Shown here: positions 17,933 to 26,638 of the stretch, piece by piece | How positions within the stretch are numbered: the stretch's first letter is position 1 | Layout: every line of letters starts with the position of its first letter | The notes under the pieces: generated by a model | The model's database searches: none | Seen by the model: the letters and a program-made list of their open reading frames with translations, nothing else | Told to the model about the DNA's origin: nothing | Made by a program: the position numbers and the translations under genes | Assembly: GCA_023230485.1 (NCBI GenBank) | Contig: JALNXG010000009.1 | Coordinates: 1 to 64,000 of the forward strand | Direction: 5' to 3' | DNA from: Melioribacteraceae bacterium | GTDB taxonomy: Bacteria > Bacteroidota > Ignavibacteria > Ignavibacteriales > Melioribacteraceae | DNA length: 64,000 nt

Positions 17933-19008
17933 GGAAGTTATTCGTTGTTGTTAGTATAATAATGTTTTACAATATAAATGCTCAGTCAGATTCATTACAG
18001 TTTCCGGGCGAAACTCACCTAAAAAATATTCGGCAACTTACATTCGGCGGAAATAATGCGGAAGCATATTTTAGTCGTGATGATAAGTCATTAGTTTTCC
18101 AAAGTGATTGGAAGAAAATTAATTCTCAAGATTGCGATCAGATATTTAGTCTCGATCTCGAAAAAGATGAATTAGAATATAAATTGCAGTCCACCGGATA
18201 CGGTAGAACAACATGTTCTTACTATCTGCCCGATGGGAGAATAGTTTATGCTTCCACTCATAAAGCAGATCATAACTGTCCCGAAGTATTAATGTTTTCA
18301 GGCGGGAGATACGTCTGGCAGATTTATGACAGCTTTGATATATATGTAACGGGAGCTGCGTCAGAGCCCCAATTGCTTATCGGCGGACCGGGTTATGATG
18401 CCGAAGCAACAGTATCGCCTGACGGAAGATATATCATTTTCACTTCCACACGTTCCGGTGATCTTGAACTTTGGAGATATGAAATTGCAACTGGAGATAT
18501 GCTTCAGCTTACGAACACGCTCGGATATGATGGCGGTGCATTCTTTTCGCGTGATTCTAAAAAAATAGTTTGGCGAGCTTCGAGACCCAAAGGTGATGAA
18601 GCCATTACTTATAAAGATTTGGTAAAACAAAATTTAGTAGAACCAAAAGAACTAAATATTTTCGTTGCTGATATTGATGGCAAAAATGTAAAACAAGTTA
18701 CAAATCTTCCCGGAGCAAACTGGGCTCCATTCTTTCATCCAAGTGGTGAAAAAGTATTATTCTGTTCCAATCATCATTCGCAGAATCAAGGAGGCAGAAT
18801 CTTTGATATCTTTATGATTAATTTAGATGGAACAGGTTTAGAACAGATTACAAATTCAGGCACTTTTGACGCATTCCCGATGTTCTCTTATGATGGTACA
18901 AAATTAGTATTTTGTTCTAATCGCCGCGCTGATAGAAAACAATCACGCGATACAAATATTTTTATTGCAGATTGGGTGGAGACCCCGGAGAAGAAAAGTA
19001 ATGACTGA
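17929..19008 (+). CDS. TolB-like WD40/PD40 beta-propeller protein, exported
   Basis: 359 residues with GTG start overlapping the lgt stop by 4 bases. The signal peptide ends at N-I-N-A-Q (about residue 19). PD40 repeats are clear: N-A-E-A-Y-F-S-R-D-D-K-S-L-V-F-Q, ATVSPDGRYIIFTSTRSGDLELW, FFSRDSKKIVWRA, FFHPSGEKVLFCSNHH and FSYDGTKLVFCSNRR. Such periplasmic propellers act in TolB-type envelope complexes or as binding modules. No Tol-Pal genes are nearby, so a TolB role is not claimed. Confidence 0.82.
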   Translation: MRKLFVVVSIIMFYNINAQSDSLQFPGETHLKNIRQLTFGGNNAEAYFSRDDKSLVFQSDWKKINSQDCDQIFSLDLEKDELEYKLQSTGYGRTTCSYYLPDGRIVYASTHKADHNCPEVLMFSGGRYVWQIYDSFDIYVTGAASEPQLLIGGPGYDAEATVSPDGRYIIFTSTRSGDLELWRYEIATGDMLQLTNTLGYDGGAFFSRDSKKIVWRASRPKGDEAITYKDLVKQNLVEPKELNIFVADIDGKNVKQVTNLPGANWAPFFHPSGEKVLFCSNHHSQNQGGRIFDIFMINLDGTGLEQITNSGTFDAFPMFSYDGTKLVFCSNRRADRKQSRDTNIFIADWVETPEKKSND

Positions 19009-19426
19009 AAAAAATTTTACCGAGTATTGGTTAAAAGAGATAAGAGGAAATCTCAAAAAATTTCCAGATCAATTTTTAGAAGGTATTAGTTCAGAAACAA
19101 AATTATTGCCCGGTAAAATTCTTGTCCTCGGACCCGAACTGTTCGGGAGCTATGAAATTATTGATTCGGATGGCAATCCTGTTTTGCAAACTGATGATTT
19201 CAGTAAAGCTAAATATTTTCTTTATGCGAGCATGTATCGCCCAAAGGAATTGCAAATTCCACTTGACCATAAACAGATTAATGAAGTGGTTCGCGATTAC
19301 GAAAAGCATGTAGATGGATTCCTTCAGATGATGGAAAAAGAATTTAAAGAGAAATTCCCTGAATCAAAAAAATTCAATTCTATTTCGAATCATATTTTTA
19401 ATTCCTTAAGTCTTAGCCGATATTAA
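19001..19426 (+). CDS. Small conserved-looking cytoplasmic protein of unknown function
   Basis: About 141 residues from ATG 19001, which overlaps the previous stop by 8 bases and has GGAG about 13 bases upstream. An in-frame upstream TTG (18965) lies deep in the preceding gene and is unlikely. The protein has no signal peptide or membrane segment. It is mixed alpha/beta with a central part (LPGKILVLGPELFGSYEIID) followed by a charged helical C-terminus. I do not recognise the family. It sits 2 bases upstream of the RNA methyltransferase gene, so the two may be coupled. Confidence 0.68.
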   Translation: MTEKNFTEYWLKEIRGNLKKFPDQFLEGISSETKLLPGKILVLGPELFGSYEIIDSDGNPVLQTDDFSKAKYFLYASMYRPKELQIPLDHKQINEVVRDYEKHVDGFLQMMEKEFKEKFPESKKFNSISNHIFNSLSLSRY

Positions 19427-19428
19427 TA

Positions 19429-20862
19429 GTGCAGTCAATAAGTTTTAGCGAAAATATTGAGAATTATATTGAAGAAAATCTCGGCTCTGAATTTCTAAAG
19501 AAATATAAAGAATATTATATGAGCGATGGAGTGCAATATCTCCGTCTCTCAAGTTTGATAGAAGATAAAGATAGAGTAATAAAAAACCTTGCCGCTCAAG
19601 GTGTCATTTTAGAAGAAGTACCCTCGATAGATAATGCTTACATCGTAAAAGATGAAAAGAGAATTGCAGGTAAAACATTAGAGTTTATTCTTGGAAAATA
19701 TTATTTGCAAAGTCTTTCTTCGATGTTGCCGCCATTGGTATTAGACCCGCATCCGGATGAAAAAATATTAGACCTATGTGCAGCACCCGGTAGCAAAACA
19801 ACACAGATAGCAGAGCTTATGAATAATCGTGGAACTTTATATGCTAATGAAATTTCCGCCGATCGACTAAAAAGTCTAGTATTTAATATCGATAAAATGA
19901 GTTTGATCAATGCAGGAGTACTGAAATCCAAAGGGGAAGAATTAAGTAAAAGTTTTTCTAATTACTTTGATAAGATACTAGTTGATGCTCCGTGTAGTGC
20001 GCTCGGAATTTTACAAAAGCGGGGCGAAGTAAGCAATTGGTGGAATATTCAGAAGGTCGAAAAGATTGTCGAAACGCAGATGCGCTTATTGGTAAGTGCG
20101 GTTAAGATGCTTAAAGAAGGGGGGGAGATTGTTTATTCCACTTGCACTCTCACACTCGAAGAAAATGAATATATGCTTCACCGATTTATGAAAAATTATC
20201 CTGTTGAGTTGGTTGAGTTCAAGCTCCCTGTAAAATCAATGCCCGGACTAACGAAATATAATGGCGAGTTGCTTAGTGAAGAACTCTCAAAGACTCATCG
20301 CATTGTTCCATGGGAAATTAATTCAGAAGGATTTTTCGTTTCAAAACTTCGCAAGATTGGCGAAACCGAATCGATGAAAAAAAATTCATTTCATAAAACA
20401 AAAAATCGATTGATAAATTGGAAGAACCGTGATATAAATAATTACTTATTAAAATTAGCCGATTATTACGGATTCGAAACCGATGTCTTCGAGCAATATA
20501 ATTATCTGATGGGTAGGGATGATATTTATTTTATTAATGCCGAATGGGAGAGTGATGATTTAGATCTCTTTGTAAGAGTGGGGGCTAAGTTTGGTTCGGT
20601 AATAAAAAATAATATTTTACAATTAAATTCTCTCGCTTCGCAGGTGATAGGTAAGTACGCCACAAAGAATATTATCGAATTAGATGATAAAGCGATGATC
20701 GATATTTATTTGAAGGGGGGAGTGATAAAAAGATTATCAGGCACACCGGGGCAGGTAATAGTAAAATATAATGGATATATAATCGGTTGCGGAGTGTTTA
20801 CAGGTGAAGGATTAAAAAGTCAATTCCCGCGCCCCTTCCGCACACAAGAGATCGTGTTGTAA
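19429..20862 (+). CDS. RNA (cytosine-5)-methyltransferase, NOL1/NOP2/Sun family (RsmB/RsmF-like)
   Basis: 477 residues, GTG start. The catalytic domain (about 1-310) shows the SAM motif DLCAAPGSKTTQIAE, the DAPCS motif with the first Cys, and STCTLTLEENE with the nucleophilic Cys. The C-terminal 150 residues, ending in IKRLSGTPGQVIVKYNGYIIGCG, look like the PUA-type RNA-binding domain of RsmF/YebU. The enzyme methylates C5 of cytosine in rRNA or tRNA; the target site cannot be assigned. It is the last gene of the plus-strand run and faces glnA convergently. Confidence 0.9.
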   Translation: MQSISFSENIENYIEENLGSEFLKKYKEYYMSDGVQYLRLSSLIEDKDRVIKNLAAQGVILEEVPSIDNAYIVKDEKRIAGKTLEFILGKYYLQSLSSMLPPLVLDPHPDEKILDLCAAPGSKTTQIAELMNNRGTLYANEISADRLKSLVFNIDKMSLINAGVLKSKGEELSKSFSNYFDKILVDAPCSALGILQKRGEVSNWWNIQKVEKIVETQMRLLVSAVKMLKEGGEIVYSTCTLTLEENEYMLHRFMKNYPVELVEFKLPVKSMPGLTKYNGELLSEELSKTHRIVPWEINSEGFFVSKLRKIGETESMKKNSFHKTKNRLINWKNRDINNYLLKLADYYGFETDVFEQYNYLMGRDDIYFINAEWESDDLDLFVRVGAKFGSVIKNNILQLNSLASQVIGKYATKNIIELDDKAMIDIYLKGGVIKRLSGTPGQVIVKYNGYIIGCGVFTGEGLKSQFPRPFRTQEIVL

Positions 20863-20952
20863 CAAAATAAGTTTTCATTTGCAATAGTTAGCGTTTAACA
20901 CTAACAATCGCAAACGATGACTCACGTTTATTGTTAAATGATGAGTTAAGAG

Positions 20953-20983
20953 AAAAAAAAAACCGCCTCTTAGTAAGAGACGG
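20953..20983 (-). terminator. Intrinsic terminator of the lrp-glnA operon
   Basis: Read on the minus strand, a 9-bp stem (CCGTCTCTT / AAGAGGCGG, one G-U pair) with a 3-base loop is followed by a run of about ten T. It starts about 40 bases after the glnA stop. On the plus strand the stem has a mismatch and no T-run, so it mainly serves glnA. Confidence 0.82.
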
Positions 20984-21023
20984 GTATTAGGAGTTGCACA
21001 ATCAAACAACAATTCACAAAAGT

Positions 21024-22451
21024 TTATACATCATAATAGAGTTCAAACTCATGCGGAGTTGGACGCAGTGCCATTGGCTTGATCTCTTTATCTATCTTAT
21101 AATTTATCCATGTATGAATTACGTCCTCGGTGAAGACATCACCCTTCAATAAATATTCATGGTCATCGGCGAGAGCTTTAAGAGCCGCTCCCAATGATTC
21201 CGGTGTCGATGGTACGTCTTTCAATTCCTCGGGCGACATATCATAAATATCTTTATCAAGCGGTTCGCCTGGTTCAATTCTATTTACTATTCCATCGATG
21301 CCTGCCATTAAAATCGCCGAGAATGCAAGATATGGATTTGCCGATGGATCGGGACATCTAAATTCTACTCTCTTTGATTTCGGACTATTAGAATACATTG
21401 GGATGCGTATCGAAGCACTTCTATTTCTTTGCGAATAAGCAAGATTAACCGGTGCTTCATATCCAGGGACTAATCGTTTATATGAATTAGTTGTTGGATT
21501 AGTGAATGCAAGTAAAGATGGCGCATGAGCCAATAAACCACCAATAAAATAAAGAGCCATTTCGCTTAAACCTGCATATCCGCCGCCTGCAAAAAGTGGT
21601 TTCCCTTTTTTCCAAAGACTTGAATGCACGTGCATACCGCTTCCGTTATCTCCGAATATCGGTTTAGGCATATAGGTAACAGTTTTATTATTCATTTTAG
21701 CAGTATTCTTGACAATATATTTGAACATTAGTAGTTGATCTGCTGCCTGAAGTAATGGAGCAAATTTAAGATCAATTTCGCATTGCCCGCCACTTGCGAC
21801 TTCATGATGCTGAGCTTCCACTTCGATACCAACGTTTTGAAGATTAAGAACCATCTCATTTCTTAAATCCATCAATGAATCAGTAGGAGGAACCGGGAAG
21901 TATCCTTCTTTGTAACGAGGTTTATAACCAAGGTTCGGACCTTCGTCTCTACCGGAATTCCATTTCCCTTCAATAGAATCTAAATGATAAAATGCGGAGT
22001 TCGGTGATGAATCAAACTGAACATCATCGAAAATAAAAAATTCTGCTTCTGGACCGAAGTATGCCATATCAGCCAATCCGGTAGATTTCAAAAAAGCATC
22101 AGCTTTTTGAGCAATGTTACGAGGGCAGCGAGAATATTTCTCTTTTGTAGCCGGCTCATATACATCACAAATTAAACTGATTGTAGGGGCTGCAATGAAT
22201 GGATCAAAAAACATTGTTCCGGGATCAGGAATTATTAGCATATCGCTTTCATTAATTCTTTTCCAGCCGCGTAGGGAGGATCCATCAAAGCCGTAACCAT
22301 TCACGAATGAATCTGCTGAGAATTGTGATACGGGAACTGTGAAATGCTGCCACTGCCCGGGGAAATCCATGAATTTATAATCTACAAATTGTATCTTATT
22401 TGTTTTTACAAAATTGAGTATTTTGTCGATTGAAGCATTACCGGAAGCCAT
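21024..22451 (-). CDS. glnA: Glutamine synthetase, type I
   Basis: 475 residues. It makes glutamine from glutamate, ammonia and ATP. Clear signatures are [20 protein letters not shown] near residue 53, the ATP-binding [16 protein letters not shown], the flap [18 protein letters not shown] and NRSASIRIP. The length and the [10 protein letters not shown] segment, where GSI-beta enzymes carry the adenylylated Tyr, suggest the beta subtype; no GlnE gene is visible here. The start lies 13 bases after the Lrp-type regulator, so they form an operon. Confidence 0.96.
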   Translation of the reverse strand: MASGNASIDKILNFVKTNKIQFVDYKFMDFPGQWQHFTVPVSQFSADSFVNGYGFDGSSLRGWKRINESDMLIIPDPGTMFFDPFIAAPTISLICDVYEPATKEKYSRCPRNIAQKADAFLKSTGLADMAYFGPEAEFFIFDDVQFDSSPNSAFYHLDSIEGKWNSGRDEGPNLGYKPRYKEGYFPVPPTDSLMDLRNEMVLNLQNVGIEVEAQHHEVASGGQCEIDLKFAPLLQAADQLLMFKYIVKNTAKMNNKTVTYMPKPIFGDNGSGMHVHSSLWKKGKPLFAGGGYAGLSEMALYFIGGLLAHAPSLLAFTNPTTNSYKRLVPGYEAPVNLAYSQRNRSASIRIPMYSNSPKSKRVEFRCPDPSANPYLAFSAILMAGIDGIVNRIEPGEPLDKDIYDMSPEELKDVPSTPESLGAALKALADDHEYLLKGDVFTEDVIHTWINYKIDKEIKPMALRPTPHEFELYYDV

Positions 22452-22464
22452 CTGTTCTCCTTTG

Positions 22465-22911
22465 TTATATGTTTAAACTTGTTGTCTCTTTGATTGTTGA
22501 TAAAACAAAATTGGTTATTGTGCGATTAACTCCAGCCCAGGATTGAATCTTGGAAAGAAGTTTTTCAAGTTCAGAAGTGTTTTTCACCACAGCTTTAAGT
22601 GTATGCGAACCCTCTCCGAGTATCGAATAGCATTCCAAAATTTCGGGAGTTTTTTTTACATGATCGGTTAGCTTTTCGTAATTTTTTGATGAATCCATTA
22701 CAACGGTGATAAGCACCATAATATCGAGTCCGAAGATATCGCGGTTAAGTTTTGTGTAATAGCCATCGATTACGTTATTGTCTTGGAGTTTTCTTAATCG
22801 CTCGCTTAACGAGGGGAGAGACAGACCGACTTCTTCTGCCATTGCACTTCTTTTTGTTCTGCCTGATTCTTGAAGTCGTTTAAGAATCTTAATATCTAAG
22901 TCATCTAGCAT
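22465..22911 (-). CDS. Lrp/AsnC family transcriptional regulator
   Basis: 148 residues. An N-terminal winged helix-turn-helix ([12 protein letters not shown] ... [15 protein letters not shown]) is followed by the RAM/AsnC ligand domain (residues about 65-140). Members respond to amino acids and often control nitrogen or amino-acid metabolism. Its gene directly precedes glnA on the same strand (13 bases), so control of glutamine synthesis is a reasonable inference. The promoter should lie in the 80 bases upstream of 22911, where a TTTG plus a TATATTTTG are seen on the minus strand. Confidence 0.9.
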   Translation of the reverse strand: MLDDLDIKILKRLQESGRTKRSAMAEEVGLSLPSLSERLRKLQDNNVIDGYYTKLNRDIFGLDIMVLITVVMDSSKNYEKLTDHVKKTPEILECYSILGEGSHTLKAVVKNTSELEKLLSKIQSWAGVNRTITNFVLSTIKETTSLNI

Positions 22912-22992
22912 AATTACTCTTAATTATTTAGGAAATTATAAAAATATGACTCAAAATATAAGGTAAGTGGAACTACAAAATCAAATATTAAA

Positions 22993-23805
22993 TTATTTTT
23001 TTTCGATTCCGTATTTGGTATAAGCGGTTTTTTCTTTTTTGACCTGCTCAAAGAGGTCTAAATTAGTCTGAGGGCGTTCTTGAAGTTTATGATAGAGATG
23101 ATACTGCACAGTTATATGATTTAGTGATTCAATTCTTACACCGTTCAGTTCTAATCGAAATTGAAGATCGCTATCTTCGCCGATCGAAGGTGCTTCATAA
23201 CGTTCATCGAATCCATTAATATCTAATATATCTGTTTTCATTAAAGAAAAATTACAACCAAGCAAGCCGCGTTTCTTTGTATTTAATAGAACTCGTAGGT
23301 AATAGGATTTTATATAAATTCCTTTTTCCACATAATTAGATTTTCCGAAGACGGTATCTAAAAATAATCGAGGAAGATTTTTTTCTATAAATCCGGCACT
23401 AACATTTGAGGGAGTTAAAAGTGAAGTGAATTTTTCAGAAAGATTTATTCTCCTGCCCGTGAAACAGATGCCTTCAATGCGGGATAGATAATGCTCTTTC
23501 ATAAATTCTCGATGTGGGACGCAGTCCCCATCAATAATTACAATATGTTCCGCATCTGAATGCCTAATTGCTTCATTAAGGATTTTATTTTTTCTAAATC
23601 CTTTGTCTTCATGCCAGACATGTTTAATAGTAAAATCACTTGTAATCCTATACTTATTAATGAAATCAATAAGTTTGGAATTAGAACCGTCATCTGCAAT
23701 AATAATTTCGAAATCTTTGAATGTCTGCCTTTCCAATCCGGCAAATACTAATTCAAGATATTTTTTGTTATTATATACTGCAATTATTAAGGATGTCTTT
23801 ATCAT
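22993..23805 (-). CDS. Family 2 glycosyltransferase
   Basis: 270 residues. The GT-A nucleotide-sugar fold starts SLIIAVYNNKKYLELVFAGL and EIIIADDGS; the metal-binding D-x-D is I-D-G-D-C. The acceptor region GFDERYEAPSIGEDSDLQFR has the GED motif of galactosyltransferase-like (Glyco_transf_7C) members. There is no membrane segment. It probably adds a sugar to a surface glycan or lipid; there are no other glycan genes nearby to narrow this. The gene is alone, 81 bases upstream of the Lrp gene on the same strand. Confidence 0.87.
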   Translation of the reverse strand: MIKTSLIIAVYNNKKYLELVFAGLERQTFKDFEIIIADDGSNSKLIDFINKYRITSDFTIKHVWHEDKGFRKNKILNEAIRHSDAEHIVIIDGDCVPHREFMKEHYLSRIEGICFTGRRINLSEKFTSLLTPSNVSAGFIEKNLPRLFLDTVFGKSNYVEKGIYIKSYYLRVLLNTKKRGLLGCNFSLMKTDILDINGFDERYEAPSIGEDSDLQFRLELNGVRIESLNHITVQYHLYHKLQERPQTNLDLFEQVKKEKTAYTKYGIEKK

Positions 23806-23887
23806 TTAAAGGGTAAAAATTTTTTCATTATTTTTAATTGATAAAGTTATTAAAATAAAGTAACAAAAAAATAATTATTGGTTAAAT

Positions 23888-25123
23888 ATGAAAAAGAAAT
23901 TACTATATATATTTCTGCTGGCTATTTTAGTCAGCTCATCGGTTGCGGCTCAAGATCCGCTTGTAGCGGAGTTAGTCAATCGTGTTAATAAAGATTCTAT
24001 CTTAGCAACTATGAATGTGCTCACGGGTCATACATCATTTTGGTATGGAGCGGGTGAGTATAAAATTAAATCGAGAAATTCTTATGATGACGGAAATAAA
24101 GCCGCCGGGGAATATATAAAAAGAAAATTGCGTAATCTCGGTTATAATGTTTATTCGCAAAAATTCGGAGTAATTGATGGAGAGAATGTTTATGCGTTGG
24201 TTAATGGCACGGAGCTGCCTCGCATTCAGGTAATGATCTCGGCTCATTTCGATAGTATGCCCGATGTAGTCGCTCCGGGAGCAGATGATAATGCTTCGGG
24301 TACAGCGGCGGTATTGGAAGCGGCACGTGTTTTTAAGGATGCCAAAACTCGCTATAGTTTAGTCTTCGCTCTTTGGGATAATGAAGAGCAGGGACTTCTT
24401 GGAAGTAAATATTATGCCCGGCTTGCACGCGAGCGCGGTGATTCGCTCCTCGCTGTAATTAATATTGATATGATCGGTTATGATGCAAATAAAGATGGGT
24501 TATTGGAGGTACACACTCGTAATTATGCACATTCCAATATAGTTGCCAATCAGGTTTGGGATGCAAATTACGAATATGGTATTGGGCTAAAGCCATATAT
24601 TATTGATCCTGGTACTACTAGAAGCGATCATGCTTCTTTTTGGAGTTATAATTATTCTGCCATTACAATGATGGAAAATTTTACTCCGATAAATGGTTAT
24701 CGTGAATTTAATCCATATTATCATTCTATGTTTGATGATATGAATGTTCTTAATACTGATTATTTATTTAAGGGTGTGCGATTGGCTGTGGCTGCGTTTG
24801 GTAATATTGCGGCAGTAAATGAGATTACCTCTGTTGAAGATGAAAATGAAGTAGTTCCATCGGAATTTGTGCTTAAGCAGAATTATCCGAACCCATTCAA
24901 TCCGGCGACTACAATAAATTATACAATTCCGAGAGAGGGATTTGTGAGTCTGCGGGTCTATGATATTTTGGGAAATGAAGTAGCGGAGTTAGTTAACGAA
25001 CAAAAATCCACAGGATCATATAACATTAGTTTCAATGCAGAGAATTTATCGAGTGGAATATATTTCTACACTCTTGAAACTGGGGGAAAAAGATTCACTA
25101 ACAAAATGATCTATATGAAATAG
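23888..25123 (+). CDS. Secreted M28 family zinc peptidase with T9SS sorting domain
   Basis: 411 residues. The signal peptide ends near residue 22 (S-V-A-A-Q). The M28 aminopeptidase domain shows SAHFDSM (zinc His), GADDNASGTAAVLE (bridging Asp), LWDNEEQGLLGS (catalytic Glu and zinc Glu), NIDMIGYD and a final zinc His in Y-H-S-M-F. The C-terminal 80 residues are a type A sorting domain (LKQNYPNPFNPATTINYTIP, SSGIYFYTLE, K-M-I-Y-M-K). It should be exported through T9SS and act on peptides outside the cell. A single-gene unit. Confidence 0.93.
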   Translation: MKKKLLYIFLLAILVSSSVAAQDPLVAELVNRVNKDSILATMNVLTGHTSFWYGAGEYKIKSRNSYDDGNKAAGEYIKRKLRNLGYNVYSQKFGVIDGENVYALVNGTELPRIQVMISAHFDSMPDVVAPGADDNASGTAAVLEAARVFKDAKTRYSLVFALWDNEEQGLLGSKYYARLARERGDSLLAVINIDMIGYDANKDGLLEVHTRNYAHSNIVANQVWDANYEYGIGLKPYIIDPGTTRSDHASFWSYNYSAITMMENFTPINGYREFNPYYHSMFDDMNVLNTDYLFKGVRLAVAAFGNIAAVNEITSVEDENEVVPSEFVLKQNYPNPFNPATTINYTIPREGFVSLRVYDILGNEVAELVNEQKSTGSYNISFNAENLSSGIYFYTLETGGKRFTNKMIYMK

Positions 25124-25361
25124 ATACAAATCTAGCGAAGTGAAATATGTTGCAACTTAAAACTACTCCGCTCAATGGGGAGTATTGCAAGGGCGTGTGA
25201 ATAATTTTGAGATTGTTATACAATAATCAGCAAAACAATATGATTAGTAGAATGTGTAAGTAATTTTTTAGAAGATTTTGTAAGAGTGAGGAGTCAGCCA
25301 CTCCTACATATTCAATTCACCAATTTTTCAAATATAGATTTTTCTATTATTTGAGCAGTAT
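25124..25361. other. Intergenic region, no gene seen
   Basis: 238 bases between the convergent M28 peptidase and pdxB genes. Apart from the short inverted repeat at 25289-25305, I see no open frame or RNA gene. A T-rich stretch near 25320-25350 precedes the pdxB stop. Confidence 0.5.
25289..25305. repeat. Short inverted repeat
   Basis: AGGAGT / ACTCCT, a 6-bp stem with the 5-base loop CAGCC. It lies between convergent genes and lacks a strong adjacent T-run, so it may be a weak terminator or one copy of a dispersed palindromic element. Confidence 0.4.
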
Positions 25362-26450
25362 CTATATAATCTCAGAGATAGTGATCTCTTTGTCAGCCTG
25401 TTTAATTATATAATTAGAAAGCTCTCGGCGGATGCGATACTCTTTACGGAGTTGGTCGAACCTTTCGGGAGTGTTTCTTAAATTTTTGTCATCCACCGTT
25501 ATATTATACGATTTGGTAATTATCTTTTCGATCTTCTCCTCGAATGTTTCATTGCCTGTGAGTTTAATTATATTATCACCTACCGGATTTTCGGGAACTT
25601 TATAAACGGGTTCTACTCCAAGGAATTGGCAGAGTTTATTATAAATAATTGTTGTTCCGTTTACTTTTCCTTCATAAGAATAGCCCGCTATATGTGCAGA
25701 AGCGAGGTCGGTCATTTTCATTAAATCGGTATTAATATTTGGTTCTGTCTCCCATACATCAAGAACAGTAAAAATATCTTTCTTCTTTTGCAGACGATTT
25801 ATAAGAGCATTATTATCAACCACCGGTCCGCGTGATGAATTAATTAGTAAAGTCCCCGGTTTTAATTGTGATAAACGAGCTTCATCTATTAAGTGATAAG
25901 TCTTATCTTCACCCGAAAAATTGAGCGGTACGTGGCAAGTGATAATATCGCAGGCTAGTGATTCTTCTATTGATGAGTATTCATTTCTTCCAGATTTTCT
26001 CTGAAGAGGAGGATCGTTCTTTACAACCTTTAAACCAAGTGAAGTAAAAAGCCGGGCAACTTTACTGCCAATATTTCCCACGCCAATGATACCTATACTT
26101 TTGCCCGAAAGGGATAGTCCATTCTTATTATATATATGCGATATGGAAGCGAGTACATATTCTGTAACCGATTGCGAATTACAGCCCGCTGCATCGGCGA
26201 ATGCAATATTATTTTCGGCGAGATAATTTTTATCTATATGATCCGTCCCGATAGTAGCCGTGCCTACGAATTTTATATTGCTTCCTTTTAATAACTCTTT
26301 ATTTACTTTGGTAATGGAGCGGACAATAAGAGCATCTCCGGATTTTATCATTTCATCAGTTAATTTTCTTCCGGGCACGAGAGTTACATCTCCAAGTGTA
26401 GAAAAGGCTTCCTTTCCAAAATTGATATTTTCATCGACAATAATATTCAT
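25362..26450 (-). CDS. pdxB: 4-phosphoerythronate dehydrogenase (pyridoxal phosphate synthesis)
   Basis: 362 residues. PdxB oxidises 4-phospho-D-erythronate in the DXP-dependent vitamin B6 route. Typical features: start M-N-I-I-V-D-E-N-I, the VRSITKVNKELL and KFVGTATIGTDHID segments, the NAD motif GVGNIGSKVARLF, catalytic Arg in NSSRGPVVD, Glu in DVWETEPN and the His-containing SAHIAGYSYEGK. The C-terminal 90 residues match the dimerisation domain. It is a single gene, divergent from aspS. Confidence 0.93.
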   Translation of the reverse strand: MNIIVDENINFGKEAFSTLGDVTLVPGRKLTDEMIKSGDALIVRSITKVNKELLKGSNIKFVGTATIGTDHIDKNYLAENNIAFADAAGCNSQSVTEYVLASISHIYNKNGLSLSGKSIGIIGVGNIGSKVARLFTSLGLKVVKNDPPLQRKSGRNEYSSIEESLACDIITCHVPLNFSGEDKTYHLIDEARLSQLKPGTLLINSSRGPVVDNNALINRLQKKKDIFTVLDVWETEPNINTDLMKMTDLASAHIAGYSYEGKVNGTTIIYNKLCQFLGVEPVYKVPENPVGDNIIKLTGNETFEEKIEKIITKSYNITVDDKNLRNTPERFDQLRKEYRIRRELSNYIIKQADKEITISEII

Positions 26451-26638
26451 TTCGCATACTCATTTTTATATAATTAACTAAAATAATAAATTCACCTTAC
26501 ATTTTTACCTGTAAATATTAGCCGAAATAGATATTTCTTAATAGAAATAGAGTTGAAAAAATTGTTATTGTTGTAAACCCCTTAAATAATGATTATTTTT
26601 AAAGCTTATAGAAAAATGAATAGGAGCGGTATAAATAG

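Noticed and set aside
23515..23540. Small palindrome GGGACGCAGTCCC
   Set aside because: It is inside the glycosyltransferase coding sequence and similar words at 37811 are also coding; chance is the simpler explanation.
23560..23809. Plus-strand open frames opposite the glycosyltransferase
   Set aside because: Both are shadows of the conserved GT-A domain on the minus strand and have no start signals.
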